Assembly (NCBI RefSeq): GCF_000233695.2
Contig: NZ_CM001488.1
Coordinates: 1,980,303 to 2,044,302, forward strand
Source: Desulfobacter postgatei 2ac9
GTDB lineage: Bacteria; Desulfobacterota; Desulfobacteria; Desulfobacterales; Desulfobacteraceae
Length of the DNA stretch: 64,000 bases
Direction of reading: 5' to 3'
A program made the position numbers and the translations under genes. Shown here piece by piece: positions 28,609 to 38,257 of this stretch. Each line of letters opens with the position of its first letter. Within the stretch, counting starts at the first letter, position 1. The notes beneath the pieces were generated by a model. It ran no database searches and had not been told where the DNA came from. It saw only the letters and a program-made list of their open reading frames with translations.

Positions 28609-29430
28609 ATGACATATGACACCAGTTCAATTCTTTTTGCATTAAGTCTGACGCTTTTTGCCGGGCTTTCCACCGGTATCGGAAGTGCGCTGGCTTTTTT
28701 TACCCGGACAACAAATGTTCGTTTTCTTACTGCTTCTCTGGGGTTTTCGGCGGGGGTAATGATCTATGTCTCCATGATCGAGATCTTTGTTAAGGCTCGG
28801 GATAGTTTGAGCACTGCGGCAGGAGACAGTAAAGGCTATTTGATAACCACATTCGCTTTTTTTTGCGGCATATTGTTGATCGCAATTATTGATAAGCTGG
28901 TTCCTTCATTTGAGAATCCTCATGAGGTGCGGGAAATTGAAGAAATGTCAGGGGCTGCTGCTGAGGAAGCGAAGAGAAGAAACCTGGAACGCATGGGGAT
29001 TTTTTCAGCCATCGCCATAGCCATCCACAACTTTCCCGAAGGGCTTGCCACGTTTGTTGGCGGTCTGCAGGACCCGACTCTGGGTGTGAGCATTGCCGTG
29101 GCTGTCGCCATCCATAACATCCCTGAGGGGATTGCCGTATCCGTACCACTTTATTATGCCACAGGCAGTAGAAAAAAAGCATTTTGTCTTTCATTTCTTT
29201 CCGGACTTTCAGAGCCTGTCGGGGCTTTGGTCGGATATTTTTTGATTTTCAGGTACATGAATGATTACGTGTTCGGATTCCTGTTTGCCATGGTGGCTGG
29301 AATTATGGTCTTTATTTCCCTGGATGAACTGCTGCCTACAGCAGAAAATTATGGGGAACATCATATCGCTATGTATGGGGTGGTGGCCGGCATGATTGTT
29401 ATGGCCACCAGCCTGGTTCTTTTTGCTTAG
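28609..29430 (+). CDS. zupT: ZIP-family metal transporter (ZupT-like)
   Basis: A 273-residue divalent-metal importer with eight helices. The metal-site helices are intact: [17 protein letters not shown] in TM4 and [19 protein letters not shown] in TM5, the paired HNxPEG motifs of ZupT and other ZIP proteins. A cytoplasmic loop with acidic and basic stretches lies between TM3 and TM4. It would take up Zn(II) and perhaps Fe(II) or Mn(II) across the inner membrane. The ATG follows a CCGGAGA-type site. Confidence 0.94.
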   Translation: MTYDTSSILFALSLTLFAGLSTGIGSALAFFTRTTNVRFLTASLGFSAGVMIYVSMIEIFVKARDSLSTAAGDSKGYLITTFAFFCGILLIAIIDKLVPSFENPHEVREIEEMSGAAAEEAKRRNLERMGIFSAIAIAIHNFPEGLATFVGGLQDPTLGVSIAVAVAIHNIPEGIAVSVPLYYATGSRKKAFCLSFLSGLSEPVGALVGYFLIFRYMNDYVFGFLFAMVAGIMVFISLDELLPTAENYGEHHIAMYGVVAGMIVMATSLVLFA

Positions 29431-29567
29431 GATTATTATATATTTGTTTTAAATTACCCCGATAAATTGTTAGCATATGTTTGCCTTTATCTTTAGTATG
29501 GTATAAATCAAATCTGGCCACAATGTGGGCATCACAACTAAAATCAAAGTAAAATGCGGTAAAACTT

Positions 29568-30242
29568 ATGGCGCACAGTGATTCTTTAGGGATCCCGGAA
29601 AATCATCAAAATCAGCATCCATGTAAACTTGAAATCTTTTCAGACTATATCTGACCCTGGTGCTACTTCAGTACCGGGAGTATTGATAAATTAAGGAAGA
29701 CGTACGATATCGAAGTAAAGTGGCGGGCCTATCCGCTGCAGCCGGATGTGCCTGAACAAGGATTGCCCATGGCGCGCCTGTTAGAAAAAAAAGGCCTGCT
29801 GGTGACCCCGGAACAGGTGACCGCCAGTCTTAAATCCACGGCACAAAGCTTTGACCTGCCCTTCGGGGAGGGCAAAATGGTTTATAATTCCCGTCTGGCC
29901 CAGGAGGTCGGCCTCTGGGCCCAGGCGCGCGGTCGGGCTCATCAGTTTCACAATGCCGCTTTCAAGGCCTATTTTGTGGATGGCAGGAACCTGGCTGACA
30001 AAGCGGTTATCCTGGATTTAGTGGCCTTCGCCGGTCTGGATGTGGCACAGGCAGAAAAAATCATTGCGTTAAGATCCTATGCCGATGCTGTGGACCGTGA
30101 CTGGGCAAAGGCCAGGCAACTTGAACTTGTGGCTGCCCCCACCTTTTTTATGAAAGACAGAAGGCTTGTGGGAGCAAAACCTTATCAGGTTCTTGAAAAA
30201 ATGGTGGCAGAAGTGGTTGGTCAGGTTCAGGGCTGCCTGTAA
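29568..30242 (+). CDS. Selenocysteine-containing DsbA/FrnE-family oxidoreductase
   Basis: With the UGA at 29652-29654 read through as selenocysteine, the frame from ATG 29568 gives 224 residues, the normal length of FrnE/DsbA-family thioredoxin-fold proteins. The active site becomes FSDYI-U-PWCYFSTG, where relatives have CPWC: Sec29 replaces the first Cys and C32 is the resolving Cys. The part after the UGA contains the all-helical insert and the cis-Pro region VAAPTFFMKDRRLVGAKPY. A small stem-loop with a G/U-containing loop starts 10 bases after the UGA. Desulfobacteraceae are known to be rich in selenoproteins. Read without Sec, the gene would be a start-less fragment. Confidence 0.82.
29652..29682 (+). 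promoter_or_regulatory. Candidate bacterial SECIS element
   Basis: Starting at the UGA, TACTTC (29664-29669) can pair with GGAGTA (29677-29682), with one G-U pair. This leaves the 7-base loop AGTACCG, whose second base is G, 17 bases after the UGA. A G in the first two loop positions at roughly this distance is the known minimal pattern for SelB-recognised bacterial SECIS hairpins. An alternative fold (CCC.GGTGC with GTACCGGG) also exists. Confidence 0.55.
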
Positions 30243-30390
30243 TTTTTGCAGTCATTTTAAAACTGATTCAACACATATGGCAGATTAGGGATTCGCTAAA
30301 AATGAAAAAATGAAGTGATGCGTGCAGACTCAAAAAAAATGCGGATGAAGAGTTATGGAACTTTTTTAATCGGGATAAGACGCTGTGGTT
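30243..30390. other. Short intergenic region
   Basis: About 150 AT-rich bases between the converging selenoprotein gene and the cupin gene. No ORF or clear terminator hairpin was found. Confidence 0.4.
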
Positions 30391-30750
30391 CTAATAAAAA
30401 ACAGCTAACCAGATTGTTATGCTATCTGGGTCTGTTCGCGTGACCTTATGTTTTGTGTGAGCCGGAATGTTAAGATAGTCCCCTTTATTTAACACGCGTT
30501 CCCCCTCGTTTTCGAACAAAATTGTACCTGAACCTTTTAATACAAGCACCCATTCGTTCTCATCTTGGCTATACCACCCGGATTCAGGTGAGGTGTGGCC
30601 CAAAGACACAATACGTTCGATCCGAATGTTTTCCCCTTTAAGCAAATCCGTGAACTGTTCAGTCGGCAAGTTGTCAGGAACATTTTCAAACAGGTTCTCC
30701 ATTTCAACGTCCCAATGTTTAAGCCGTTGGGGATCCGGCGCCTTATTCAT
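30391..30750 (-). CDS. Cupin-domain protein
   Basis: A single-domain cupin of about 119 residues from ATG 30750. The two cupin motifs are visible as SGWYSQDENEWVLVLKGSG and DYLNIPAHTKHKVTRT. The first lacks the classical HxH, having ENEW instead, as in a common group of small bacterial cupins. Substrate is unknown. The ATG at 30750 overlaps the stop of the upstream membrane gene; a later ATG at 30699 is possible. It forms a two-gene unit with that membrane gene. Confidence 0.82.
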   Translation of the reverse strand: MNKAPDPQRLKHWDVEMENLFENVPDNLPTEQFTDLLKGENIRIERIVSLGHTSPESGWYSQDENEWVLVLKGSGTILFENEGERVLNKGDYLNIPAHTKHKVTRTDPDSITIWLAVFY

Positions 30751-31405
30751 CACGTTCATGGCGCAGGGAATCAATGAATTTTTTCAATGGCTTCAGGTAA
30801 GGGATGATGATGAGTACACAGATGGCGACAAAAACATACTGAAGCATTGCAAACCGGTGTTCCAGAACATCAAAACCATAGCACCAGGCCACGATGGCTG
30901 TCAGGGTGCCCAGGCCCGCCGCACTGAAGTTGCTGAACAGATGCATCCTGAGCATATAGCCGATGATGGTGCCCACGACAGGGCCTGTGACGGGCAGGGG
31001 GGCCATCACAAAAGTAAATATTCCGATCCAACCCCAGCGCGCTATTTTTTCTTTTTTGTCCTCAGCCTTTTCCTTGAGCATGCGCATGGCTCTTTTGATC
31101 CAGGCCGCTCTGAATATACCGTTGGTGCTTAAAGCAAAGCTTGCATAGGTATAGCAGACAATCAGACATTCCAGATAAAAATTTAAGGCAATGGTGGTAA
31201 CAGGGTCAACGCCGTTAAGGATGCAAAGGCCGATGGCTCCGGCCCGGCTGCCCACACAGTGGGTAATGAACACTACCAAAGCAACCTTGGCACCCGGTGA
31301 ACCCTGGGCCGTGCCAACGATAACATAAATAAGGAACAGGGCGGTCAACACAAAACCGGCCACAAGGACCCGGCCTTCAACTGTATTTAAAAGAAATTTT
31401 TTCAT
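30743..31405 (-). CDS. Small multidrug export family membrane protein
   Basis: About 220 residues from ATG 31405, with four to five membrane helices and the segment MAPLPVTGPVVGTIIGYMLR. This is the hallmark P-x-P-x-TG loop of the small multidrug-export (PF06695) family. The longer upstream frame is ignored because the sequence before this ATG does not resemble the family and overlaps ubiE. The transported compound is unknown. The cupin gene follows with an overlap. Confidence 0.8.
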   Translation of the reverse strand: MKKFLLNTVEGRVLVAGFVLTALFLIYVIVGTAQGSPGAKVALVVFITHCVGSRAGAIGLCILNGVDPVTTIALNFYLECLIVCYTYASFALSTNGIFRAAWIKRAMRMLKEKAEDKKEKIARWGWIGIFTFVMAPLPVTGPVVGTIIGYMLRMHLFSNFSAAGLGTLTAIVAWCYGFDVLEHRFAMLQYVFVAICVLIIIPYLKPLKKFIDSLRHERDE

Positions 31406-31490
31406 TTCTAAATTTTTTTCAATTTTTTTTTGAAGACCGTTTATAAAGTATGCTTGGATTATTGTCAAGACGGACTGTAATAATAGCAGG

Positions 31491-32192
31491 TTACAGTTTG
31501 ATACCGACAAATAGAGTGACAATGCCCAGGGTCATCTCCTTGAACCGGATATCCTTAAAGCCTGCTGCTTTCATCTGATTTGCAAAGGAGACAGGATCGG
31601 GGAATTTCAATACGGACTCAGGCAGATACGCGTAAGCATTGCCGTGTTTTGAAAAAAAAGAGCCGATTATGGGCAATATTTTTTGAAAGTACAACAGGTA
31701 AAGCCTTCGCATTAGTCCCTTTTGAGGTGTGGTCAATTCCAGGATGATGATTCTGCCTCCCGGTTTCAGGGTGCGGTAAAATTCTTTCATGGCCCCGGTG
31801 CGGTTCATGATATTGCGGATGCCAAAGGCCATGAAACCTGCGTCAAACTGCTGATTTTTTACAGGCAGGTTCAACGCATCGCCGTTGACAAGGCAAATGG
31901 CTCGCCCCCTGGGGCCGCTCAGTTTTCTTTTGCCAAGGGCCAGCATGCCAAAGGAAAAATCCAGTCCGGTAATAGATGTCCGGCCTTTGAGAAACCGGCT
32001 GACTTCAAGGCCCACATCACATGTCCCGCAGGCTGCATCCAACACTGCAGCACCTGATTTTAATTGTGCAGCCTTGACCATCTCCCTTCGCCAGTAAACA
32101 TCCTGGCGCATGCTGAGCAGTCGGTTTAAAAAATCATATTTGGGTGCAATTTTGTCAAACATTTCTTTGACAAAATCCAGTTCTTGGTTCAT
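31491..32192 (-). CDS. ubiE: Demethylmenaquinone methyltransferase
   Basis: A class I SAM methyltransferase of about 233 residues that adds the last C-methyl to menaquinone (and ubiquinone where present). Visible features are the UbiE N-terminal signature VKEMFDKIAPKYDFLNRLLS, the SAM motif LDAACGTCDVGLEVS, the FDAGFMAFGIRNI motif and LKPGGRIIILEL. In a sulfate reducer the substrate should be demethylmenaquinone, so menG is an equally good name. ATG 32192 is preferred over an upstream TTG. Confidence 0.93.
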   Translation of the reverse strand: MNQELDFVKEMFDKIAPKYDFLNRLLSMRQDVYWRREMVKAAQLKSGAAVLDAACGTCDVGLEVSRFLKGRTSITGLDFSFGMLALGKRKLSGPRGRAICLVNGDALNLPVKNQQFDAGFMAFGIRNIMNRTGAMKEFYRTLKPGGRIIILELTTPQKGLMRRLYLLYFQKILPIIGSFFSKHGNAYAYLPESVLKFPDPVSFANQMKAAGFKDIRFKEMTLGIVTLFVGIKL

Positions 32193-32316
32193 CGTTGACA
32201 ACTTTAGAATCTGAGTTATTTTAAATCATTTATTTTAGTCAAAGCAAGTTTGGAAGCTATCATATAACCGGGTTAAACACAATTATAAATGAACTAAAGC
32301 ACTATCGGGCACTGAT

Positions 32317-33414
32317 ATGAGCGAAAAACGAGATTACTATGAAATCCTTGCGGTAAGCCGGGATGCAGATAAAACCACGCTGAAAAAAGCCTACAGAAAG
32401 CTTGCGATCAAATATCATCCGGACAAGAATCCGGATAATAAAGAGGCTGAAGACAAATTTAAAGAAGCCTCCGAAGCCTATGAAGTTTTGAACGACGACG
32501 GCAAACGCCGGATTTATGACCAGTTTGGCCACCAGGGCCTTCAAGGTGCCGGCCATTCAGGTCCCAGCGGATTTGAGGACATTTTTTCAAGTTTCGGGGA
32601 TATTTTTGAAGATTTCTTTGGTTTTGGCGGCGGGCGTGGCGGCAGCCGGGCCAGGCGGGGATCTGATCTGCGCTATGACATGACCATTGATTTTATGGAG
32701 GCTGCCTTTGGTACGGAAAAAACCATTTCCATACCAAAGCGGGAAACCTGTGACGAGTGCAACGGGTCCGGTGCCGCACCCGGCTCCTCTGCGGAAACCT
32801 GCGCCCAATGCCGGGGCACGGGGCAGTATATTCAGAGCCAGGGTTTTTTCAAAGTCAAAACAACCTGTCCCTATTGCAAAGGCAGGGGGACAATTATCCC
32901 CAATCCCTGTCCCAAATGCCGGGGCGGCGGCCGTATGGAAATCAACCGTAAGGTTCAGGTCAAAATCCCTGCCGGTGTGGATGTGGGGTCAAAGTTGCGG
33001 CTTACCGGAGAAGGAGAGGCGTCCAGCACGCCTAACGGTCCTTCAGGTGATCTTTATGTGGTGATTAATGTCAAACCCCACAAGTTTTTTCAGCGGGACA
33101 GAACCGATATTATCTGCGCCATTGATATCTCTTTTATCCAGGCCGCACTTGGTGCTGAAATTAACGTACCTACGCTGGTGGGAGAAAAGAAACTGACAAT
33201 CCCCGCCGGAACCCAGTATGGAGAGTCTTTCCAGTTTAAAGGGGAGGGTATTGCCTCTTTGAGAACCGGCCGGAGAGGAGACCAGATTATCAAGGTGATC
33301 GTCAAAACACCTACCAAACTGAACCAGAAACAAAAGACGCTGCTCGAAGAGTTTGACAAACTTGATGCAAATAAAATATCAAACAAGCTGAAAAATTTGT
33401 TTAAAAATTTGTGA
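32317..33414 (+). CDS. dnaJ: Chaperone DnaJ
   Basis: A 365-residue type I Hsp40. It has the J domain with YHPDKNP (HPD intact) at about 33-40, a Gly/Phe-rich linker, the four CxxCxGxG zinc repeats ([32 protein letters not shown]), and the C-terminal substrate-binding domains. It delivers unfolded clients to DnaK and stimulates its ATPase. The canonical dnaK and grpE are not beside it. The J-like protein at 41.2 kb lacks HPD, so this gene is the only canonical DnaJ in the window. Confidence 0.97.
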   Translation: MSEKRDYYEILAVSRDADKTTLKKAYRKLAIKYHPDKNPDNKEAEDKFKEASEAYEVLNDDGKRRIYDQFGHQGLQGAGHSGPSGFEDIFSSFGDIFEDFFGFGGGRGGSRARRGSDLRYDMTIDFMEAAFGTEKTISIPKRETCDECNGSGAAPGSSAETCAQCRGTGQYIQSQGFFKVKTTCPYCKGRGTIIPNPCPKCRGGGRMEINRKVQVKIPAGVDVGSKLRLTGEGEASSTPNGPSGDLYVVINVKPHKFFQRDRTDIICAIDISFIQAALGAEINVPTLVGEKKLTIPAGTQYGESFQFKGEGIASLRTGRRGDQIIKVIVKTPTKLNQKQKTLLEEFDKLDANKISNKLKNLFKNL

Positions 33415-33439
33415 TGGAAAAACAACCGGATGGGGGGCT

Positions 33440-33838
33440 ATGTTTGAACTAAAGGTTAAAACCCGGTTTGCCGGGGCGCACCAGCTTGCCATGGTGGGCC
33501 GGAAATGTGAGAATCTGCACGGACATAACTGGCAGGTGGAGGTATATGTCAAGGGCGATCAATTGAACGACGCCGGGGTGTTGGCCGATTTCGGGGATAT
33601 CAAACGGGCGGTCCGCTCGGTTGTAGACGGGGAACTGGACCACAAATTTTTAAACGAACTGCCTGCTTTTGCAGATACACAGCCCACATCCGAGCGTATT
33701 GCCATCTATATTGCAGACAAGGTCCAGACATACCTGGACAAAAATGTGGATGAAAAAATCGTTGTCTCCAGGGTCATGGCCTGGGAATCCGATGATGCCT
33801 GCGCGATTTATTATCCTGCCCCTATTGTGATGAAATGA
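33440..33838 (+). CDS. queD: 6-carboxytetrahydropterin synthase QueD
   Basis: A 132-residue T-fold enzyme that turns dihydroneopterin triphosphate into 6-carboxy-5,6,7,8-tetrahydropterin in queuosine synthesis. Zinc ligands are H14 and the HGH pair H27/H29, with catalytic C23 (RKCENLHGHNW). The segment SERIAIYIAD...WESDDACAIY carries the substrate Glu. It follows dnaJ by 25 bases, so it probably shares its transcript, and its end overlaps the converging FAD oxidoreductase by 17 bases. Confidence 0.94.
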   Translation: MFELKVKTRFAGAHQLAMVGRKCENLHGHNWQVEVYVKGDQLNDAGVLADFGDIKRAVRSVVDGELDHKFLNELPAFADTQPTSERIAIYIADKVQTYLDKNVDEKIVVSRVMAWESDDACAIYYPAPIVMK

Positions 33839-35204
33839 TTTTTTTTGCCGGAATCAGTCCGGTGGCCGCTGCGGATACGATGTTGCCGGCCACCCCCGGA
33901 CCGTCTCCGGCCACGTACATGCCCTTGATTCTGGTTTCCAAGTGCGGGGTGGTTTTAATCTGGGTGGCAAAGAATTTGATCTCCGGGGCATAGAGCAGGG
34001 TTTCATCATTGGATACCCCGGGGACCACCAGGTTTAAGGTCTCCAGTCCCTCGATTAGATTGGACAGTATCCGCTCGGGCAGCGCCATGGCAATGTCCCC
34101 GCACACCACATTAGTCATGGTGGGTTCAATATAGCTTTTGTTGATCCGGTTCCAGGTGGATCGTCTGCCCCGTTTCAGATCCCCGAATCGCTGGAGAATG
34201 GGTTTGCCTCCGCCGATGATGCTCGCCAGACGCCCGATGGATTCCCCGTAGGCCTGGTTGTCCGTGACCGGTTCCGTGAGTACCACCTTTGACAGAAAAG
34301 CAAAATTGGTGTTGCTCGATTTTTTATTTGAATAGGCATGCCCGTTAACGCAGACAAAATCCTGGTAATTTTCCAACGCCACAAATCCGCCCTGGTTGGT
34401 GCAGAATGTCCGGGTCAGGTCATCATAGGTGTGGGTGCGGATAAAAAAAGTCGGGTCATAGATCACGTTGCACAGATCATCCATGATATCGTTGTGTACC
34501 TCCACCCGGACACCGACCTCTATGCCCCGCTGGCTCAATTCAATGCCATGTTTAAGCGCCAGGGATGACATCCAGTTGGCCCCGATCCGTCCCGGTGCCA
34601 GAATTACGTTGCGGGCATGATAGTCTCCCTTGTCAGCTACCACCCCCTGGATAACCCCATCTTTTTCAATGATATCTGTTACATTCTCACCGGTGCGTAT
34701 CTCAAGGCCTTTGGACTCTATGTAATCGGCCATCTCTGTGATGTAGCCCGGAAGATTGTCACTGCCCAGATGCTTTTGCCGGATAAGCAGAAGATTGATG
34801 CCGAATCGTTTGGCTTCCTTGCGGATGATACTGGCCTCATCCATGTTGGTGGGAAATACCTTGGCATCCATCTTAAAGCGGGTAAAAATCTCTTCGGTTT
34901 CATTAATCAGGGCCTGGGCCTGGGACATGGGCATGAACTGGGTGAGATCGGTTTTGCCAAGCCTTGGAATGAAATTCAGTTTTCCGTCCGAGTACAGGCC
35001 GGCGCCCCCAATGCCGGACAGAATATTGCACGGATCGCACTGGGCACATTTCTGGACTTTGCTGATGGGGCATTTGCGTTTTTGCGGCCGTTCACCCCGT
35101 TCAATGAGCAGGACCTTGAGGCTGGCATGTTCCACCAGATGATAGGCCGCAAACAACCCTGCGGGGCCGCCGCCCACGATAATTACGTCATACGTCATAT
35201 TCAA
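33822..35204 (-). CDS. NAD(P)/FAD-dependent oxidoreductase
   Basis: A 460-residue flavoprotein. The N-terminal Rossmann FAD site is VIIVGGGPAGLFAAYHL, followed by a cysteine cluster (CPISKVQKCAQCDPC) that is characteristic of this conserved but poorly characterised dehydrogenase family. The C-terminal GMYVAGDGPGVAGNIVSAAA binds the flavin ribityl/pyrophosphate. The reaction is not established. It is convergent with queD. Confidence 0.88.
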   Translation of the reverse strand: MNMTYDVIIVGGGPAGLFAAYHLVEHASLKVLLIERGERPQKRKCPISKVQKCAQCDPCNILSGIGGAGLYSDGKLNFIPRLGKTDLTQFMPMSQAQALINETEEIFTRFKMDAKVFPTNMDEASIIRKEAKRFGINLLLIRQKHLGSDNLPGYITEMADYIESKGLEIRTGENVTDIIEKDGVIQGVVADKGDYHARNVILAPGRIGANWMSSLALKHGIELSQRGIEVGVRVEVHNDIMDDLCNVIYDPTFFIRTHTYDDLTRTFCTNQGGFVALENYQDFVCVNGHAYSNKKSSNTNFAFLSKVVLTEPVTDNQAYGESIGRLASIIGGGKPILQRFGDLKRGRRSTWNRINKSYIEPTMTNVVCGDIAMALPERILSNLIEGLETLNLVVPGVSNDETLLYAPEIKFFATQIKTTPHLETRIKGMYVAGDGPGVAGNIVSAAATGLIPAKKIISSQ

Positions 35205-35270
35205 CCTTTCATAAAAAAGAGATCCATTCGGATGTTATCGGTGTCAGGCCGCATTGAATAAATGAAAGAT

Positions 35271-35314
35271 GTGAGTAGTGAGAAAGACAGCTTGGTTTAA
35301 ATCTCACTACTCAC
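35271..35314. repeat. 13-bp inverted repeat between divergent genes
   Basis: GTGAGTAGTGAGA (35271-35283) is exactly complementary to TCTCACTACTCAC (35302-35314), with an 18-base spacer. The right arm continues as a partial direct repeat (CACTACTCA). It sits in the 297-base divergent gap between the FAD oxidoreductase and the DUF503 gene. An operator or a dispersed intergenic repeat are both possible. Confidence 0.5.
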
Positions 35315-35501
35315 TACTCAGGACTCACAACTTTCATAGAACCCTTTGTAGCATATAATGAAAAAAATTTTTCTTTATATAACGAATTTACGCAGATAAA
35401 ATATAGTTTTGTATCCGAAGACGTGTTTATTGTACCGGCAGGCCAAAAATTTGCGTCTGTAAACAGTTATTGCGCAGAGAAAAACGAAAGGCATTTTAAA
35501 T

Positions 35502-35789
35502 ATGGTTGTTGGAACAGGGCAAATCAAACTCAGGCTTTTTGACGTCCACTCTCTTAAAGCCAAACGTTCCATTGTTAAATCAATGATTTCAAGATTGCAG
35601 AACCGGTTTAACATCAGCGTGGCGGAAACCGCACTCAACGACAGCCATGACTGGGCTGAAATCGGATTCGCGCTGGTGGGAAACGATGCAAGCACAATCA
35701 ACGCCAAAATAGACAAGGTGTTTAATATGGCTGACGAACTGGGACTTGCCATGATTGCCGACACCCATATGGAAATCATTCATTTATGA
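35502..35789 (+). CDS. DUF503 family protein (YlxP-like)
   Basis: A 95-residue protein matching the DUF503/YlxP family throughout (LRLFDVHSLKAKRSIVKSMI, SVAETALNDSHDWAEIGFAL, IDKVFNMADE). The family is usually found in the nusA-infB-rbfA translation operon and is thought to assist ribosome or RNA maturation, but its reaction is unknown. Here it stands apart from that operon and lies 110 bases before the Hsp70 operon on the same strand. Confidence 0.9.
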   Translation: MVVGTGQIKLRLFDVHSLKAKRSIVKSMISRLQNRFNISVAETALNDSHDWAEIGFALVGNDASTINAKIDKVFNMADELGLAMIADTHMEIIHL

Positions 35790-35899
35790 CATGCGGGCGG
35801 GATAAAACTTCCCGGCCTGGGCCGTGAAAATTATTGAAAATTTTATCCTGTTTTGTTAATAGTCAGCACCTACTTTAAACCCTAAAAACAGAAGATATT

Positions 35900-38257
35900 A
35901 TGTCAAAATCCATTGGAATAGATTTAGGAACCACCAACTCGGCATCCGGTATTAAAAAGGTGCATGTTGAAATAATACCCAACAGTGAGGGTGACCCCAT
36001 AACCCCATCGTGTGTATGCATAAAACAAAATAAAATTGGCATACTGAACCGGCTTACAGGAATACGGAATCAGCCTGAATTTGTTGTGGGAAAGCATGCC
36101 CTGGAATGGATCAAACAGGAGCCGGCCAGCACCATAACGGCGGTGAAGCGGTTAATGGGCAGAAGTATCACCAACCCGGAAGTTCAAAAGCTTATTAAAG
36201 ACCCAAGACACGCCTTCATGATCGCCAGCCAGTCCAAGGGTACTGATAACAGCCTGGTGATCCGTATCGGTGATAAGGAATATTCCCCTGAAGAAATTTC
36301 ATCCAAGATTCTTGAAAAAATTCGAAAGGATGCGGAAAAAAATCTTGGGGATAAGGTGGAATATGCCGTGATAACAGTGCCTGCCTATTTCAACGATAAA
36401 CAGAAACATGCCACAAGAACGGCGGCGGCCCTGGCCGGCATTAAAGTTCAACGGCTGCTTTCCGAGCCTACAGCGGCGGCAATTTCCTTTGGGGTGGACC
36501 AGGTGAATGAGGATGATGCCAGGACGATTCTGGTATTTGATTTTGGTGGCGGCACCTTTGACCTCTCTGTTCTTACGATCAGTGGCGGGCAATTTATAGA
36601 GCAGGGCAAAGGCGGTAATATGTGGCTCGGCGGAGAGGATATTGACCGGAAACTGGAAGAGTATGTTTTACAGGAAACCGCCCGTGAATATGAAATTGAT
36701 GATATTGCCGCAATGATAGCTGGGCAGGATCCCGGTGTGAAAAACCGTTTCCTGGGAGAACTCAAAGCTGCTGTTGAACAGGCAAAAATCAAGCTTAGCC
36801 ATGAGCCGGAAGTCTATATCGAACTTTTGGGCCTGCTCAAGGATGCCGACGGCGACCTTTTGGATGTGGATGTTACGCTGACCCGGGAAACCTTCGAAGC
36901 GTTGATCCGGCCTGAGGTGGAAAACACCCTGACCCTGGTTAAAAAGCTGCTTGATGATATTTATTTCTCGCCGGATCTTATCGACAATGTGTTGATGGTG
37001 GGCGGCAGTTCAAAAATTCCATGCATTATCAAGGCAATGGAAGATATGTTCGGCAAGGAAAAAGTGATGCTCCATGACCGGCCCATGCTGGCTGTTGCCG
37101 AGGGCGCCGCGATTTTAAGCCACCGCCTTGCCGATAATTACGAGTGTCAGGGGTGCGGGGGCATTGTCGGGCAGTCGGACACCATTTGCAGCCATTGTGG
37201 ATTTGACCTTGAACGGCATACTATAGACCAGGGTGTATTCAACATTGTTCATGCTGCAGCCCATGACTACTATGTTGCCCTTGACAATGGAGACAAATAC
37301 CTGTTTGTCGAAAAAAATACCCCTTTGCCCTGCGAACAGGAGGAAGTCTTCAGGCTTGTGGACGCCTATCAGCAATTGATTCATATGAAATTTTTCAATA
37401 TTGTCAATGAAGCAGAGGAATCCATTGGCGACTTCTGGCTGAGCATTGATGAGGAGGACATCAGGGAGTACCGGTCCAACTCGGATGACAAGGAATCTGA
37501 TACGCCTTTCAGTATCTCGGTGAAGTTGAAAATAGATGAAAACAATATTGTCGAGGTTTCAGGTGCTTTGACACAGCTTCCGGACGTTGGCTTAAGTAAA
37601 ACCCTGTCCAGGGGCAAGGCAGACGAAAAGCTGTTTATGGAACTTGAAACCATGATTGATAAAGCCAATGCAGATGAATCCGATACTTATGCCGTGGAGG
37701 AGTTGACCGTCAGAAGTGCGGATATCGTAAAGGATATCCACAATGTTCTCGATCCAACCACCGGAGAGGTTATCGACAGGGTTTACACCCTGGCAAAGAT
37801 GAAGATCGACAAGGCAAAAAAGCTGTTTGAAGAGAATATACTCTGCTATTCGATGATTTATTACGCCAAAAGTGTACTTGAGGAATTTCCATGGGTTTTG
37901 ACTGATAAGCAGCGTTTACAACTGGTAAAAAAGATTGCGTACCTGAAAACAATGAACCGGATAGGCACCTATGAAGAGAACCTTGCCGCTTTTGTCGATC
38001 TGGACGAGTTTCTTGAAACATTCCCCTTAATCAATATGCTGATGGATATAAGCAAAGCAGGCGAACTGTGTGAAATCCATGATCCCAAAAAGGCTGCGTC
38101 TTTTTATAATGCAATCGCAACCCTCATGAAAGCGGTGAGCAACACAAATATCGAACTGGTAACCAAGACTGTGGATAAAATTATGCCCGAAGCCTTCGAC
38201 ATCATCCGCAAATACGACAGCAAAACCGGTATCGTTCAAAAAGGTGTTGTCAGGTAA
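35900..38257 (+). CDS. Hsp70-family chaperone with internal zinc ribbon
   Basis: A 785-residue DnaK relative. The actin-like ATPase domain is complete: GIDLGTTNSASGI phosphate 1, ITVPAYFNDKQKHATRTAA, LLSEPTAAAISFG, FDFGGGTFDLSVL phosphate 2 and VLMVGGSSKIPCI adenosine motifs. Directly after it, where DnaK has its linker, lies a C4 zinc ribbon with C416, C419, C430 and C433. The C-terminal half does not look like the DnaK substrate domain: it has a beta-rich middle part and a long helical end. It heads a five-gene operon with its own J-like and GrpE-like proteins, so it is a specialised chaperone, not the housekeeping DnaK. Confidence 0.92.
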   Translation: MSKSIGIDLGTTNSASGIKKVHVEIIPNSEGDPITPSCVCIKQNKIGILNRLTGIRNQPEFVVGKHALEWIKQEPASTITAVKRLMGRSITNPEVQKLIKDPRHAFMIASQSKGTDNSLVIRIGDKEYSPEEISSKILEKIRKDAEKNLGDKVEYAVITVPAYFNDKQKHATRTAAALAGIKVQRLLSEPTAAAISFGVDQVNEDDARTILVFDFGGGTFDLSVLTISGGQFIEQGKGGNMWLGGEDIDRKLEEYVLQETAREYEIDDIAAMIAGQDPGVKNRFLGELKAAVEQAKIKLSHEPEVYIELLGLLKDADGDLLDVDVTLTRETFEALIRPEVENTLTLVKKLLDDIYFSPDLIDNVLMVGGSSKIPCIIKAMEDMFGKEKVMLHDRPMLAVAEGAAILSHRLADNYECQGCGGIVGQSDTICSHCGFDLERHTIDQGVFNIVHAAAHDYYVALDNGDKYLFVEKNTPLPCEQEEVFRLVDAYQQLIHMKFFNIVNEAEESIGDFWLSIDEEDIREYRSNSDDKESDTPFSISVKLKIDENNIVEVSGALTQLPDVGLSKTLSRGKADEKLFMELETMIDKANADESDTYAVEELTVRSADIVKDIHNVLDPTTGEVIDRVYTLAKMKIDKAKKLFEENILCYSMIYYAKSVLEEFPWVLTDKQRLQLVKKIAYLKTMNRIGTYEENLAAFVDLDEFLETFPLINMLMDISKAGELCEIHDPKKAASFYNAIATLMKAVSNTNIELVTKTVDKIMPEAFDIIRKYDSKTGIVQKGVVR

